Below the pieces are notes generated by a model, which was not told the origin of the DNA, made no database searches, and was given only the letters and a program-made list of their open reading frames with translations. Shown here piece by piece: positions 1 through 7,662 of a stretch of 43,134 nucleotides of DNA; the first letter of the stretch is position 1, and every line of letters starts with the position of its first letter. The DNA is from Lachnospiraceae bacterium. GTDB taxonomy: Bacteria; Bacillota; Clostridia; Lachnospirales; Lachnospiraceae. Location: positions 1-43,134 of the forward strand of contig JAFUPV010000015.1 of the NCBI GenBank assembly GCA_017472605.1, read 5' to 3'. Both the position numbers and the translations under genes were made by a program.

Positions 1-53
1 AACCCACGTATCTAGCTTGGAAGGCTAGTGTTCTACCATAGAACAACACCCTC
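1..53 (-). tRNA. tRNA-Gly (anticodon TCC), cut by the window edge
   Basis: Read on the minus strand, this shows the first 53 nt of a tRNA. The 5' acceptor strand is GAGGGTG, the D-arm stem is GTTC/GAAC, and the anticodon stem CTAGC/GCTAG closes the loop CTTCCAA, which gives anticodon TCC (Gly). The T-loop and 3' acceptor strand lie outside the window. It follows the Phe-like tRNA by 4 nt, so both probably come from one transcript started at the promoter near 172-200. Confidence 0.88.
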
Positions 54-57
54 ACAT

Positions 58-130
58 TGCCCAGATCCGGAATCGAACCATCGAAACGAGGATATTCAGA
101 CCTCTGCTCTACAAACTGAGCTATCTGGGC
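58..130 (-). tRNA. tRNA-Phe-like (anticodon GAA) with imperfect arms
   Basis: A 73-nt cloverleaf on the minus strand. The acceptor stem GCCCAGA/TCTGGGC and D-stem GCTC/GAGC are perfect. The anticodon loop CTGAATA gives GAA (Phe). Several positions are unusual: the innermost anticodon stem pair is T-T, position 37 is T instead of the usual purine, and the T-stem GATGG/CCGGA keeps only two Watson-Crick pairs and one G-U pair around a normal TTCGATT loop. No CCA is encoded. It may be a functional but divergent tRNA or a decaying copy. Confidence 0.7.
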
Positions 131-171
131 GTTTCCACCGGAACTTGTTGTTGTCCGTGTCAACGAAACAT

Positions 172-200
172 ATAATACACCATAAATGCATTTCTGTCAA
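172..200 (-). promoter_or_regulatory. Sigma-A promoter of the tRNA operon
   Basis: On the minus strand a TTGACA -35 (195-200) and a TATTAT -10 (172-177) are separated by exactly 17 bp, about 40 bp upstream of the Phe-like tRNA. Confidence 0.8.
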
Positions 201-374
201 TAGGTTTTTTGAAATTTTTTTTATTTTTTTTGTATTTTTGTTTTTGTGTACAATTTGCCCCAAATCCATACAATAATCCGGCATACCAGTGTCTGTCACC
301 CTTCCTTTCTGCTGCTTTCCTGCACGGCAGACGGCAGTTTTCCTTCTGCCCGGACCGGATGCGCCGGAGTGTTC

Positions 375-403
375 TTGCCATATTGAAAAAATAATGTTAC
401 AAT
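375..403 (+). promoter_or_regulatory. Sigma-A promoter of the transglutaminase-like lipoprotein gene
   Basis: TTGCCA (375-380) and TACAAT (398-403) with a 17-bp spacer, about 55 bp upstream of the ATG at 461. Confidence 0.7.
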
Positions 404-460
404 GATGAAAAGATTCTCTGTCCGACGGACGGTTCCCGATTGACCCAGAAAGGAGTTTCT

Positions 461-1723
461 ATGATCCGATTCCATTTTTCCCGCTGTAAACAGCTGTACT
501 TTCTTCCGGCGTGCATCGCTGCCATCCTTTCTCTGACCGGCTGCGGAAACCTTGTGGACATTACCGGCCGGCTTCTGACTGATCCGTCTGCTTCTTCTGT
601 GTCTGAGCCGGCAGAAATCCCGCAGACGCAGCCACAGACGCAGGCGCCTCCTGCGCTTTCTGATATCACACCGGACAGTTCTGCTCCGGCTTCTTCCTAC
701 ACAGCAACCCAGGAGCCTCTCTACGCGTCATACAGCTTCTTTCTTCCGGAACTTTCCGCTGCCCAGTACAGCAATTTCACTGCACTCTATCAGGGCATTC
801 TCGCCTTCCAGGAATCCATTCCCCTTCCTGTCGCTGCCACATCCCAGGAGGTAAAGGATCTGATGGCTCTTCTTTCCAATGAATGTCCGGAACTGATGCA
901 TCTTGACAACGTATGGTCGCAGCGTTCCAATCTGCTGGGTTCCGTCACGACAGTCAGTCCATCCTATACCATGGATCCGGAGACTTACCGTACCAAACGG
1001 GGAGCCGTGGAGACACTTCTCGCCCGCTTTTCTTCTGCCCTTGCCGATGCGGATTCCTACCAGTCTGAGCTGGAAATTTTCGATTACCTGATCAGCAACT
1101 GCTCCTACAGTACGACTGCGGAAGACTGCGGCAATGCCTACGGCGCACTGATTGGCGGCCAGGCCAAATGTGACGGAAGAGCGGAGGCGATGGTCTGGGC
1201 TCTGCGCAGCCTTGGCATTACCAGCTCCGTTCTCACCGGTTCTGACCACGCCTGGGTAACTGCTAAAATTGACGGCTATGTCTTCAATGTGGATCCCACC
1301 TATGACGACAACGAGAACGGAACCACCCAGTATCCCTGTTCCTACGCTCATTTTAACGTTCCCCAGTCGGCAATCGCAACGGATCCCTATCCGGTTGACG
1401 AGCTCTACGAGCGTCTGGGCTATCCGTCTACCGTTCAGTGGAACAGCAATTACCATGTTCAGACAGGCGCATGGGTTCCTGCCGGCAGTGACGGAGCAGA
1501 CCTTTTCCGCTCTCAGCTTGCCATTGCAGGCGCCACCGGAACCGGAACGATTAACATCCGCTTTGAACGGGCTGAGGATTACAAGGCCGCAGCTGCCGCC
1601 TACGGTGGGTGGATTCAGACCTATCTGGACGAAAACCACCTGAGCTGCAACGCTACCACCTATGACTGCAGTGAATTTAACATCATTTTTATGCAGCTTA
1701 CGTTTACCCCAACCCAGCCATAA
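461..1723 (+). CDS. Transglutaminase-like domain lipoprotein
   Basis: A 420-residue secreted lipoprotein. The ATG at 461 is chosen because AAAGGAG sits just upstream; an in-frame TTG at 440 would put that site inside the gene. The N-terminus has a basic start, a hydrophobic stretch and the lipobox LTGC, so the protein should be anchored to the outer face of the membrane. A Ser/Pro/Thr/Gln-rich linker follows. In the second half, GQAKCDGRA, GSDHAWV and FNVDPTYDD carry the Cys, His and Asp expected of the transglutaminase-like catalytic triad. Members of this fold act as cysteine peptidases or cross-linking enzymes on cell-wall or protein substrates; the substrate here cannot be told. The CinA-type gene follows after 17 bp, probably in the same transcript. 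Confidence 0.82.
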   Translation: MIRFHFSRCKQLYFLPACIAAILSLTGCGNLVDITGRLLTDPSASSVSEPAEIPQTQPQTQAPPALSDITPDSSAPASSYTATQEPLYASYSFFLPELSAAQYSNFTALYQGILAFQESIPLPVAATSQEVKDLMALLSNECPELMHLDNVWSQRSNLLGSVTTVSPSYTMDPETYRTKRGAVETLLARFSSALADADSYQSELEIFDYLISNCSYSTTAEDCGNAYGALIGGQAKCDGRAEAMVWALRSLGITSSVLTGSDHAWVTAKIDGYVFNVDPTYDDNENGTTQYPCSYAHFNVPQSAIATDPYPVDELYERLGYPSTVQWNSNYHVQTGAWVPAGSDGADLFRSQLAIAGATGTGTINIRFERAEDYKAAAAAYGGWIQTYLDENHLSCNATTYDCSEFNIIFMQLTFTPTQP

Positions 1724-1740
1724 CAGAAGGAGATTTTCCC

Positions 1741-2241
1741 ATGAGATTCCCATTCATCCACTCTGCTGCGCCGGAAGAGGAACTGGTTTCCCTTCTGATG
1801 CAAAAAAATTACCGGATCTGCTGTGCCGAATCCTGTACCGGCGGTCTTCTGGCCGCCTCCATCGTCAACGTTCCAAATGCTTCATCGGTTCTCGATGTCA
1901 GCTTTGTCACCTATGCCAACGAGGCAAAGATCTCCTGTCTCAGCGTTGATCCTGATACCATTGCAGAACATGGCGTTGTAAGCAGCGAAGTCGCCGCCCA
2001 GATGGCAGCCGGTGCCGCAGCCCGCGCAAACGCCCAGGTCGGTGTCGGCATATCCGGAATTGCCGGTCCTTCCGGCGGCACGAAAGAAAAGCCGGTGGGC
2101 ATGGTATGTTTCGGTTTCTGGGTAAACGGCCGCCAGAAAACGGTCACCCGGTATTTCGGCTCCATCGGACGAAACAGGGTGCGCAGAGCTTCCGTGAACT
2201 TCGCCATCCGTTTTCTCTGCCGGATGCTTTCCGAGGAATAG
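1741..2241 (+). CDS. pncC: CinA C-terminal domain protein, nicotinamide-nucleotide amidase
   Basis: 166 residues, the length of a stand-alone CinA C-terminal domain (PncC) without the N-terminal molybdopterin-binding-like domain. Family signatures are AESCTGGLL near residue 30 and SGIAGPSGGTKEKPVG near residues 105-120. The family hydrolyses nicotinamide mononucleotide to nicotinate mononucleotide and ammonia, a salvage step in pyridine nucleotide recycling in the cytoplasm. The ribosome binding site AAGGAG lies about 10 nt upstream of the ATG. It ends 14 bp from the stop codon of the convergent DHHW gene, so the two transcripts probably overlap at their ends. Confidence 0.85.
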   Translation: MRFPFIHSAAPEEELVSLLMQKNYRICCAESCTGGLLAASIVNVPNASSVLDVSFVTYANEAKISCLSVDPDTIAEHGVVSSEVAAQMAAGAAARANAQVGVGISGIAGPSGGTKEKPVGMVCFGFWVNGRQKTVTRYFGSIGRNRVRRASVNFAIRFLCRMLSEE

Positions 2242-2255
2242 AAGACCGTCTCTTC

Positions 2256-3380
2256 TTACTTCAGGATAAAACTGTCATTGATAATCTCGGTATTGTACAG
2301 AAACAGCACATCCGGCACGTTCCTTCCCATTCCTTTGAAGTTCACATACTGTCCAAGCACTGCCGAATTGACATAACGCAGATCGATCAGCGTGATTTTG
2401 GAGTAGGATTCGATCATCAGCGGAATCAGGCTGCTTCCGAACGAATCGCGGAACACGATCAGCTCCTTCCGGTTTTTCGCCGCCGGATTGGTGATTACCT
2501 GAAGGGCATCGGCTCCGGAAAGGTAGATGTCGTACATGTCTACGCTCCTGGGATCGGTCAGCTTTGCCAGATCATAGACACCGGTCTTTGTGTTTGTTTC
2601 CATGTGAAGGACAACTGCCTGCTCTGCTGCCGTTCCGGTCAGATAGACAATTTCCTCTCCCTCCATCGGCAGCGCCGCCTGCCCGTAATAGCTTCCATAA
2701 AATCCCGGGATCCGGTTCTCCTCATAGGAAGACCAGTCCGGGATGTTTTCCGCACCCATCCATGTCAGAAGTGACTCTGCCACATCTGTGATTGCTTCCT
2801 GTCTCCAGTGAATGTCCGTCCGGTAGTAATCGTCGGCTTCCAGCAGATTTGTCAGCTCCCGAAATTCAATTCCGTTCACACCCTCCTCCAGCATCGACCA
2901 CATCGTTTCATAGTCCATGTCCGGATACCCGTTTGGCGCAGCCAGATAATAGTTTTTGCTGGGAATCACAGCCAGATACGTGTCTGACTGTGGGAACAGG
3001 GTCGTTTTCAATGTATTAATTTTGTTCAGAAAATAAGTAACGCCGGATTCATTCAGTTCACCGGTCAGTTTTCCGGCATGACCGTCCGCCAGATAAATTC
3101 CCTGATTATCCTGCATCTGAAGCACATGGTACCAGGTCCACGCCTTCAGCTGCCGGAAGGACTGCCTCATGGGAAACTGATCCTGCAGCCAGCTTTCCGT
3201 ATCTGTCATGAATGAGCCTGATAAAACCGCCTCTGCCGCTGCCTTCGGCATCTGATCCAGTTTTCTCCGCTCTGCTTTTGAGATTGCTTCATCCGGTGTC
3301 AGGATCTGCCAGATCATTCCGCCGGTCAGAAGCGCCACGCACAGAATTCCTGTGCTCCATTCGATCCATTTCTTCTTCAT
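2256..3380 (-). CDS. DHHW family protein, partner of the MBOAT acyltransferase
   Basis: 374 residues from the ATG at 3380, which follows GGGAGG; a start at 3416 would lack a site. One membrane-spanning signal anchor (about residues 8-27) is followed by an extracytoplasmic domain. Landmarks match the DHHW family, which resembles alginate acetylation proteins AlgJ/AlgX: PSKNYY near 140, DIHW at 189-192 and RDSFGSS at 311-317. In this family an SGNH-like enzyme moves acetyl groups from the MBOAT membrane protein to a surface polymer. The motif here reads D-I-H-W instead of D-H-H-W. It is the third gene of the minus-strand cassette, 63 bp after the MBOAT gene. The acceptor polymer is unknown. Confidence 0.85.
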   Translation of the reverse strand: MKKKWIEWSTGILCVALLTGGMIWQILTPDEAISKAERRKLDQMPKAAAEAVLSGSFMTDTESWLQDQFPMRQSFRQLKAWTWYHVLQMQDNQGIYLADGHAGKLTGELNESGVTYFLNKINTLKTTLFPQSDTYLAVIPSKNYYLAAPNGYPDMDYETMWSMLEEGVNGIEFRELTNLLEADDYYRTDIHWRQEAITDVAESLLTWMGAENIPDWSSYEENRIPGFYGSYYGQAALPMEGEEIVYLTGTAAEQAVVLHMETNTKTGVYDLAKLTDPRSVDMYDIYLSGADALQVITNPAAKNRKELIVFRDSFGSSLIPLMIESYSKITLIDLRYVNSAVLGQYVNFKGMGRNVPDVLFLYNTEIINDSFILK

Positions 3381-3443
3381 TTTTTCCTCCCTGTCGTTCT
3401 GACAATCCATTTCCATTCTGCTGCCATTCCTTCACGCAAACAA

Positions 3444-4865
3444 TCAGAACCGGAAATACAGGAACGGATTGAACGATCCGTCAACCAGAAATGCCGTGCA
3501 GAGGATCAGCAGTCCGGCAAGCACAACCGGACGCGCCAGAATCACCAGCTGCTCTCCGATTGCACTGCTGCGGATTTTCTTCATGCACCATGCAGGAACA
3601 GGTGTCGCGCCTGCCGCCGCGATGGCAAACAGCACCCCATAGCTCCTCAGATAGTACAGACTTTCCGCAGTAACCGCTTTTCCGCTCACCAGGGCCTTCA
3701 GATTGGTTCCGATTCCGCTGATTCCTTCGCTGTCAAAGATCAGAAAACTTACCATGATCAGGACAATCGTGATCATCCAGCGCAGCACAGACGGAAGCTT
3801 TTCCAGCAGTTTTCCCCAGAACAGCTTTTCGCAGGTCAGAAGAACACCGAAATACAGTCCCCACAGCAGAAAATTCCAGTCCGCGCCGTGCCACAGGCCG
3901 GTCAGCCCCCAGACAACCAGCAGGTTTCCCATCCATCGAAGTTTGGACACGCGGTTTCCTCCCATGGGAATGTACACGTAGTCGCGGAACCAGCCGCCAA
4001 GCGTCATGTGCCAGCGGCGCCAGAATTCCGTGATTGACCGGCAGATGAAGGGATAACGGAAGTTCTCCGGAAACGTGAATCCAAACATCGTTCCCAGGCC
4101 AATCGCCATGTCAGAATATCCGGAGAAGTCGAAATACAGCTGCAGCGACACAGCTGCAGCGTAAAGCCACGCAAACAGCATTCCGCCTTCCGTGCTGCCT
4201 CTGTACACACTGCAGAAGTCGCCCAGCACGTTGGCAATCAGTACTTTTTTCGCCAGACCAATCACAAACCGCTCCATGCCGGCAGAAAGCCGGGTCAGAC
4301 TGGTCTCCCGCTCTTTCAGTTCCTTCTCCACCTCTGCATAGCGGACGATTGGTCCCGCAATCAGCTGAGGAAACAGCGACACATACAGCGCCAGCCGATC
4401 CGGCCGCTTCTGCACACGGATCCGTCCCCAGTTCAGATCGATCAGATAGCTGAGAATCTGAAAGGTGTAAAAGGAGATTCCCACAGGCAAAGCCAGACCG
4501 GGAAGCGGCACCTGGACGCCAAACCAGCTATTTACCGCACGGATCAGAAAATCCGCATACTTAAAGACAATCAGAGGAATCAGCGTAACCGCCACTGACA
4601 GTGCGAAGAACGGGCCCCGCAGACGGCTTTCTGTTTGAATCAGCCGATCCAGAATCAGTCCCATTCCATAAACCGCACCGATTACCCCAAGCATCAGCAG
4701 CAGGTAAACCGGCTCTCCCCAAAAGTAAAAAAACAACGATGCCAGAAGAAGAACTGCATTCCGCAGCTCCAGTCCGACTCTCCCCCTCAGCATACTGACT
4801 GCCAGATATACAATCAGTACAACAGGAAGAAAATAGTACAAAAACGTAATTCCAGAAAATACCAT
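3444..4865 (-). CDS. MBOAT family O-acyltransferase (AlgI-like)
   Basis: 473 residues, the usual size for AlgI/PatA-type membrane-bound O-acyltransferases, with many hydrophobic segments along the whole chain. The N-terminus MVFSGITFLYYFLP is typical of the family. Signature regions are EFWRRWHMTL and YIPMGGNR in the middle, followed by LTGLWHGADWNF, whose His is the proposed catalytic residue. The protein probably carries acetyl groups across the membrane for modification of an exopolysaccharide or wall polymer, working with the DHHW protein encoded next. The site GGGAGGGA precedes the ATG. The three genes 5493 to 2256 are codirectional and likely one operon. Confidence 0.93.
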   Translation of the reverse strand: MVFSGITFLYYFLPVVLIVYLAVSMLRGRVGLELRNAVLLLASLFFYFWGEPVYLLLMLGVIGAVYGMGLILDRLIQTESRLRGPFFALSVAVTLIPLIVFKYADFLIRAVNSWFGVQVPLPGLALPVGISFYTFQILSYLIDLNWGRIRVQKRPDRLALYVSLFPQLIAGPIVRYAEVEKELKERETSLTRLSAGMERFVIGLAKKVLIANVLGDFCSVYRGSTEGGMLFAWLYAAAVSLQLYFDFSGYSDMAIGLGTMFGFTFPENFRYPFICRSITEFWRRWHMTLGGWFRDYVYIPMGGNRVSKLRWMGNLLVVWGLTGLWHGADWNFLLWGLYFGVLLTCEKLFWGKLLEKLPSVLRWMITIVLIMVSFLIFDSEGISGIGTNLKALVSGKAVTAESLYYLRSYGVLFAIAAAGATPVPAWCMKKIRSSAIGEQLVILARPVVLAGLLILCTAFLVDGSFNPFLYFRF

Positions 4866-4917
4866 CTTTCCCTCCCGATTTTCTTACGCATGCCGTGCAT
4901 ACCGCACCGCTCTTCTT

Positions 4918-5493
4918 TTATTTCCTTATCAGGTTTCCAACCTTCATCCCCAGTTCCTCTGCTGTTTCCACAGCTGCCTGATAAAGGCTCTCGCCCAGAT
5001 CGGAGTTCACCATCATCACAAACACATTCTCATCAAAGGTCACGCCTCTGACATCATCTGCCGTCACACAGACCCATTTTGATGGATTGACGCCGTCCAT
5101 CACCATTTCCAGCAGCTGCCCGCCATCCATTCCTTCCTCCGGCGTCACATAGATCAGGGAATAGGCAATGGAAGACATCATCGGTTCCGAAATCACAACC
5201 GATTCAATCCCGTCCGCCGACTCCAGTCCCGTATGATAGGCCAGCATCTCCAGATCGCCCAGATCCAGTTCGGTACTGCTTACCAATGGCATCTGATCCG
5301 GATCGATTTTCTCATACATCGCATCAAAAAAGGCGACTGCTTCTTCTCCCGCCATCTTCTCTTCTGACGGCGAATCGCTCTCCGCTGCCGTTTCAACCGA
5401 CTGCATCTGCGGTTCCGTTTTCGTTCTGCACCCAACTGCCCCCATCAGCCCGGCAAGCACCAGAAAAGCTGCTCTCATCTTTGCATTCCTCAT
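4918..5493 (-). CDS. Lipoprotein, probable DUF4358 family, first gene of the acetylation cassette
   Basis: 191 residues from the ATG at 5493, which has AGGAG 9 nt upstream. The open frame continues upstream to 5667, but only because three 45-bp repeats are in frame, so the longer start is rejected. A short N-terminal hydrophobic segment ends in the lipobox AVGC near residue 22, followed by an acidic Ser/Glu linker and a mixed alpha/beta domain (PMMSSIAYSL, NPSKWVCV, FVMMVNS). This layout and the position beside MBOAT and DHHW genes resemble DUF4358 lipoproteins of Lachnospiraceae; that family assignment is from memory and moderate. It may be an accessory factor for surface acetylation. Confidence 0.6.
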   Translation of the reverse strand: MRNAKMRAAFLVLAGLMGAVGCRTKTEPQMQSVETAAESDSPSEEKMAGEEAVAFFDAMYEKIDPDQMPLVSSTELDLGDLEMLAYHTGLESADGIESVVISEPMMSSIAYSLIYVTPEEGMDGGQLLEMVMDGVNPSKWVCVTADDVRGVTFDENVFVMMVNSDLGESLYQAAVETAEELGMKVGNLIRK

Positions 5494-5510
5494 ATTCTCA
5501 CACTCCTGTA

Positions 5511-5646
5511 TCCGATCGAACATGCCACCGGCATGTTCGCCTGGATGTATAAACAATCCGATCGAACTGTCACCGGCATGTTCGCCTGGATGTATAAACA
5601 ATCCGATCGAACTGTCACCGGCATGTTCGCCTGGATGTATAAACAA
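5511..5646 (+). repeat. Three tandem copies of a 45-bp dispersed hairpin element
   Basis: Units at 5511-5556, 5557-5601 and 5602-5646 begin TCCGATCGAAC and end CTGGATGTATAAACAA. The first unit has one extra base that makes a perfect hairpin, GAACATGCC / GGCATGTTC around ACC. The other two units are identical to each other and have an imperfect version. The same element occurs singly at about 10001, 13461, 17032 and 31150. Confidence 0.92.
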
Positions 5647-5752
5647 TCTGTGAAGTCCGCCCATCAAACCTATGGACAGGATCTCACATCCATACCATAA
5701 CCATTCTCACGCTTTCTATGCACCCGACTCGCTGCCTGCGCCAATTCCAAAC

Positions 5753-5827
5753 AGAACCGGGAAAGACAACGGAAGCCTTTGGAAGTACTTAGGCTCTTCC
5801 AAAGGCTCCCCCGTCTTCCCCGGTTCT
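5753..5827 (-). terminator. Long hairpin downstream of dnaB
   Basis: An extended inverted repeat. The outer arms AGAACCGGG (5753-5761) and CCCGGTTCT (5819-5827) enclose AAGAC/GTCTT and a perfect 12-bp inner stem, AGCCTTTGGAAG / CTTCCAAAGGCT, with a 10-nt loop. It lies just past the dnaB stop codon and may end or protect the gdpP-rplI-dnaB transcript. There is no clear T-run, so intrinsic termination is uncertain. Confidence 0.5.
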
Positions 5828-5849
5828 GCGTTACCTGAAAATGGAACAA

Positions 5850-7187
5850 TCAATTGCCATAATCTTTGTTGGCAAACCTTGTCAGATCAGCCAGCCATAC
5901 CAATTCAATGGTTCCAACCGGACCATTACGCTGTTTTGCAATAATTACTTCGGCCAGTCCCTTGGACTCTGAATCTTTGTTATAGTACTCGTCACGATAC
6001 AGGAACATAACAACGTCCGCATCCTGCTCAATCGCACCGGACTCACGCAGGTCAGACAGCATCGGCCGGTGATCCTGACGCTGCTCACAGGCACGGGACA
6101 GCTGAGACAGCGCGATTACCGGCACATTCAGCTCTCTTGCCAGCGCTTTCAGAGAACGGGAAATGTCAGAAATTTCCTGCTGGCGGCTGTCTGTTCCGCG
6201 GCCGCTTCCGCTCATCAGCTGAAGGTAGTCGATGATGATGCAGTCCAGTCCGCCTTCCAGCTTGAACTTACGGCATTTTGACCGAAGCTCACCAACTGTA
6301 ATACCAGGGGTATCATCAATCAGAAGTCTTGTCTGCGCGATGACGCTGGAGCTTTCCACCAGCTGATCCCAGTCGCTGTCAGAAAGATTACCGGTACGCA
6401 TGCTCTGGCCATCGACACGGGATTCCATGGAAAGCATACGGTTGACCAGCTGTTCCTTGGACATCTCAAGCGAAAAGATGGCAACACTGTATCCGCCTGT
6501 TACGGTCAGATTCCGGGCCAGGTTCAGCACGAACGCGGTCTTACCCATGGAAGGACGTGCCGCAATCAATACCAGATCGGAACGCTGCAGACCGGAGGTC
6601 TGGCGATCCAGGTCCACAAAACCGGTTGCAAGTCCGGTTACCGTGCTCTTGGATTTGGATGCCTGCTCAATTTTGTTGATTACGTTAATGACCACATCAC
6701 GGATCGGCACAAAATCACTGGTCTGGCGATGCTCCAGCAAGCCGAAAATCTTTTTCTCCGTGTACTCCAGGATGTCATTGACTTCCTGTTTCTCCATGTA
6801 GCACTCGTTGGCAATCTCCTCCGTCTGACGGATCAGGCGGCGAAGCAGTGCCTTGTTGTAAACAATCTGCGCATACTGACGGATGTTGGCTGAAGTGGGA
6901 ACCATGTTCAGAAGTTCACGGAACGCCGCAATGCTGCAGAGCTCCGGCGGGATGTCCTTCGTCTTCAGACGGTCCTGAAGAGTCACCAGATCCGTCGGCT
7001 GTCCTTCGTTGTAAAGCTCGGAGATCGCTTCAAACATGACCCCATACTGATGCTGGTAGAAGTCATCCGCATGGATCATCTCGCAGGCGACCACAATTGC
7101 TTCTTTATCCAGAAGCATAGAACCAATTACTGACTGTTCCGCCTCCACGCTGTGAGGCAGCACCCGTTTAATTAACGCTTCTTCCAT
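5850..7187 (-). CDS. dnaB: Replicative DNA helicase DnaB (DnaC in Bacillus)
   Basis: 445 residues, normal for bacterial DnaB-type helicases. The N-terminal domain (about 1-105) starts with LPHSVEAEQSVIGSML. A linker follows, then the RecA-like ATPase domain with Walker A AARPSMGKT near residue 212, SLEMSKEQL, the Walker B region IIIDYLQLMSG and SDLRESGAIEQDADVV near the end. The hexameric enzyme unwinds DNA ahead of the replication fork and recruits primase. It is the last gene of the gdpP-rplI-dnaB operon, only 3 bp after rplI, the same order as in Bacillus and many Clostridia. Confidence 0.97.
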   Translation of the reverse strand: MEEALIKRVLPHSVEAEQSVIGSMLLDKEAIVVACEMIHADDFYQHQYGVMFEAISELYNEGQPTDLVTLQDRLKTKDIPPELCSIAAFRELLNMVPTSANIRQYAQIVYNKALLRRLIRQTEEIANECYMEKQEVNDILEYTEKKIFGLLEHRQTSDFVPIRDVVINVINKIEQASKSKSTVTGLATGFVDLDRQTSGLQRSDLVLIAARPSMGKTAFVLNLARNLTVTGGYSVAIFSLEMSKEQLVNRMLSMESRVDGQSMRTGNLSDSDWDQLVESSSVIAQTRLLIDDTPGITVGELRSKCRKFKLEGGLDCIIIDYLQLMSGSGRGTDSRQQEISDISRSLKALARELNVPVIALSQLSRACEQRQDHRPMLSDLRESGAIEQDADVVMFLYRDEYYNKDSESKGLAEVIIAKQRNGPVGTIELVWLADLTRFANKDYGN

Positions 7188-7190
7188 TTT

Positions 7191-7637
7191 TTACGCTTCC
7201 TGAACCTTTACCGTCAGCTGTGCGGTTACATCCTTGTGAAGCTTCACCGGAATGATTACCGTTCCGCAGGCGCGGATCGGATCCGCCAGAACCATTTTCT
7301 TCTTGTCAATCTCAAAGCCCAGCTGCGCTACACACGCCGCAGCGATTTCCTTTGTGGAAACGGAACCGAAAATCCGTCCGCCTTCACCAGCCTTTACCTT
7401 GACGGTTACTGCCTTCTCCTGAATCTTTTCTGCCAGCTGTTTTGCCTCTTCCAGCTTCTGAGCGGCGATTCTGTCCTCATTCGCCTTCTGCAGCTTCAGA
7501 TCATTCAGATTCTTTGCCGTTGCTTCAATTCCAAGCTTCTTGGGAAGAATGAAGTTTCTTGCATAGCCGTCGTTTACCTTTACGCGCTCGCCCTTCTTTC
7601 CAAGGGTCTTAACATCCTGTAATAAAATAATTTCCAT
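7191..7637 (-). CDS. rplI: 50S ribosomal protein L9
   Basis: 148 residues from the ATG at 7637, which is preceded by GCAGGAG; the frame is open to 7679 but the L9 family starts at [16 protein letters not shown]. The N-terminal globular domain contains the conserved [13 protein letters not shown], then a long connecting helix rich in Ala, Lys and Glu, then the C-terminal rRNA-binding domain (GRIFGSVS). L9 binds 23S rRNA near the L1 stalk and helps keep the reading frame. The gene sits 25 bp after gdpP and 3 bp before dnaB. Confidence 0.97.
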   Translation of the reverse strand: MEIILLQDVKTLGKKGERVKVNDGYARNFILPKKLGIEATAKNLNDLKLQKANEDRIAAQKLEEAKQLAEKIQEKAVTVKVKAGEGGRIFGSVSTKEIAAACVAQLGFEIDKKKMVLADPIRACGTVIIPVKLHKDVTAQLTVKVQEA

Positions 7638-7662
7638 ATTCTCCTGCCTTTCTGTCTCCGGC

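Larger units (their letters stand above)
131..460. other. Intergenic region between tRNAs and the first plus-strand gene
   Basis: This 330-bp stretch holds the minus-strand tRNA promoter, a very T-rich tract around 205-245, and the plus-strand promoter at 375-403. I see no coding sequence here with a ribosome binding site. Confidence 0.6.

Noticed and set aside
728-1753. Long antisense frame of 341 codons opposite the transglutaminase-like gene
   Set aside because: It is a shadow frame created by codon bias; the plus-strand gene has a promoter, ribosome binding site and recognisable domain.
2106-2774. Plus-strand frame of 222 codons across the end of pncC and the DHHW gene
   Set aside because: It has no ribosome binding site and is antisense to the DHHW gene.
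5511-5646. CRISPR array
   Set aside because: The 45-bp units are contiguous with no spacers, and other copies are dispersed in the genome.
4918-5667. Longer form of the lipoprotein starting at 5667
   Set aside because: The extra 58 codons are the tandem repeat; the start at 5493 has a proper ribosome binding site and places the lipobox correctly.
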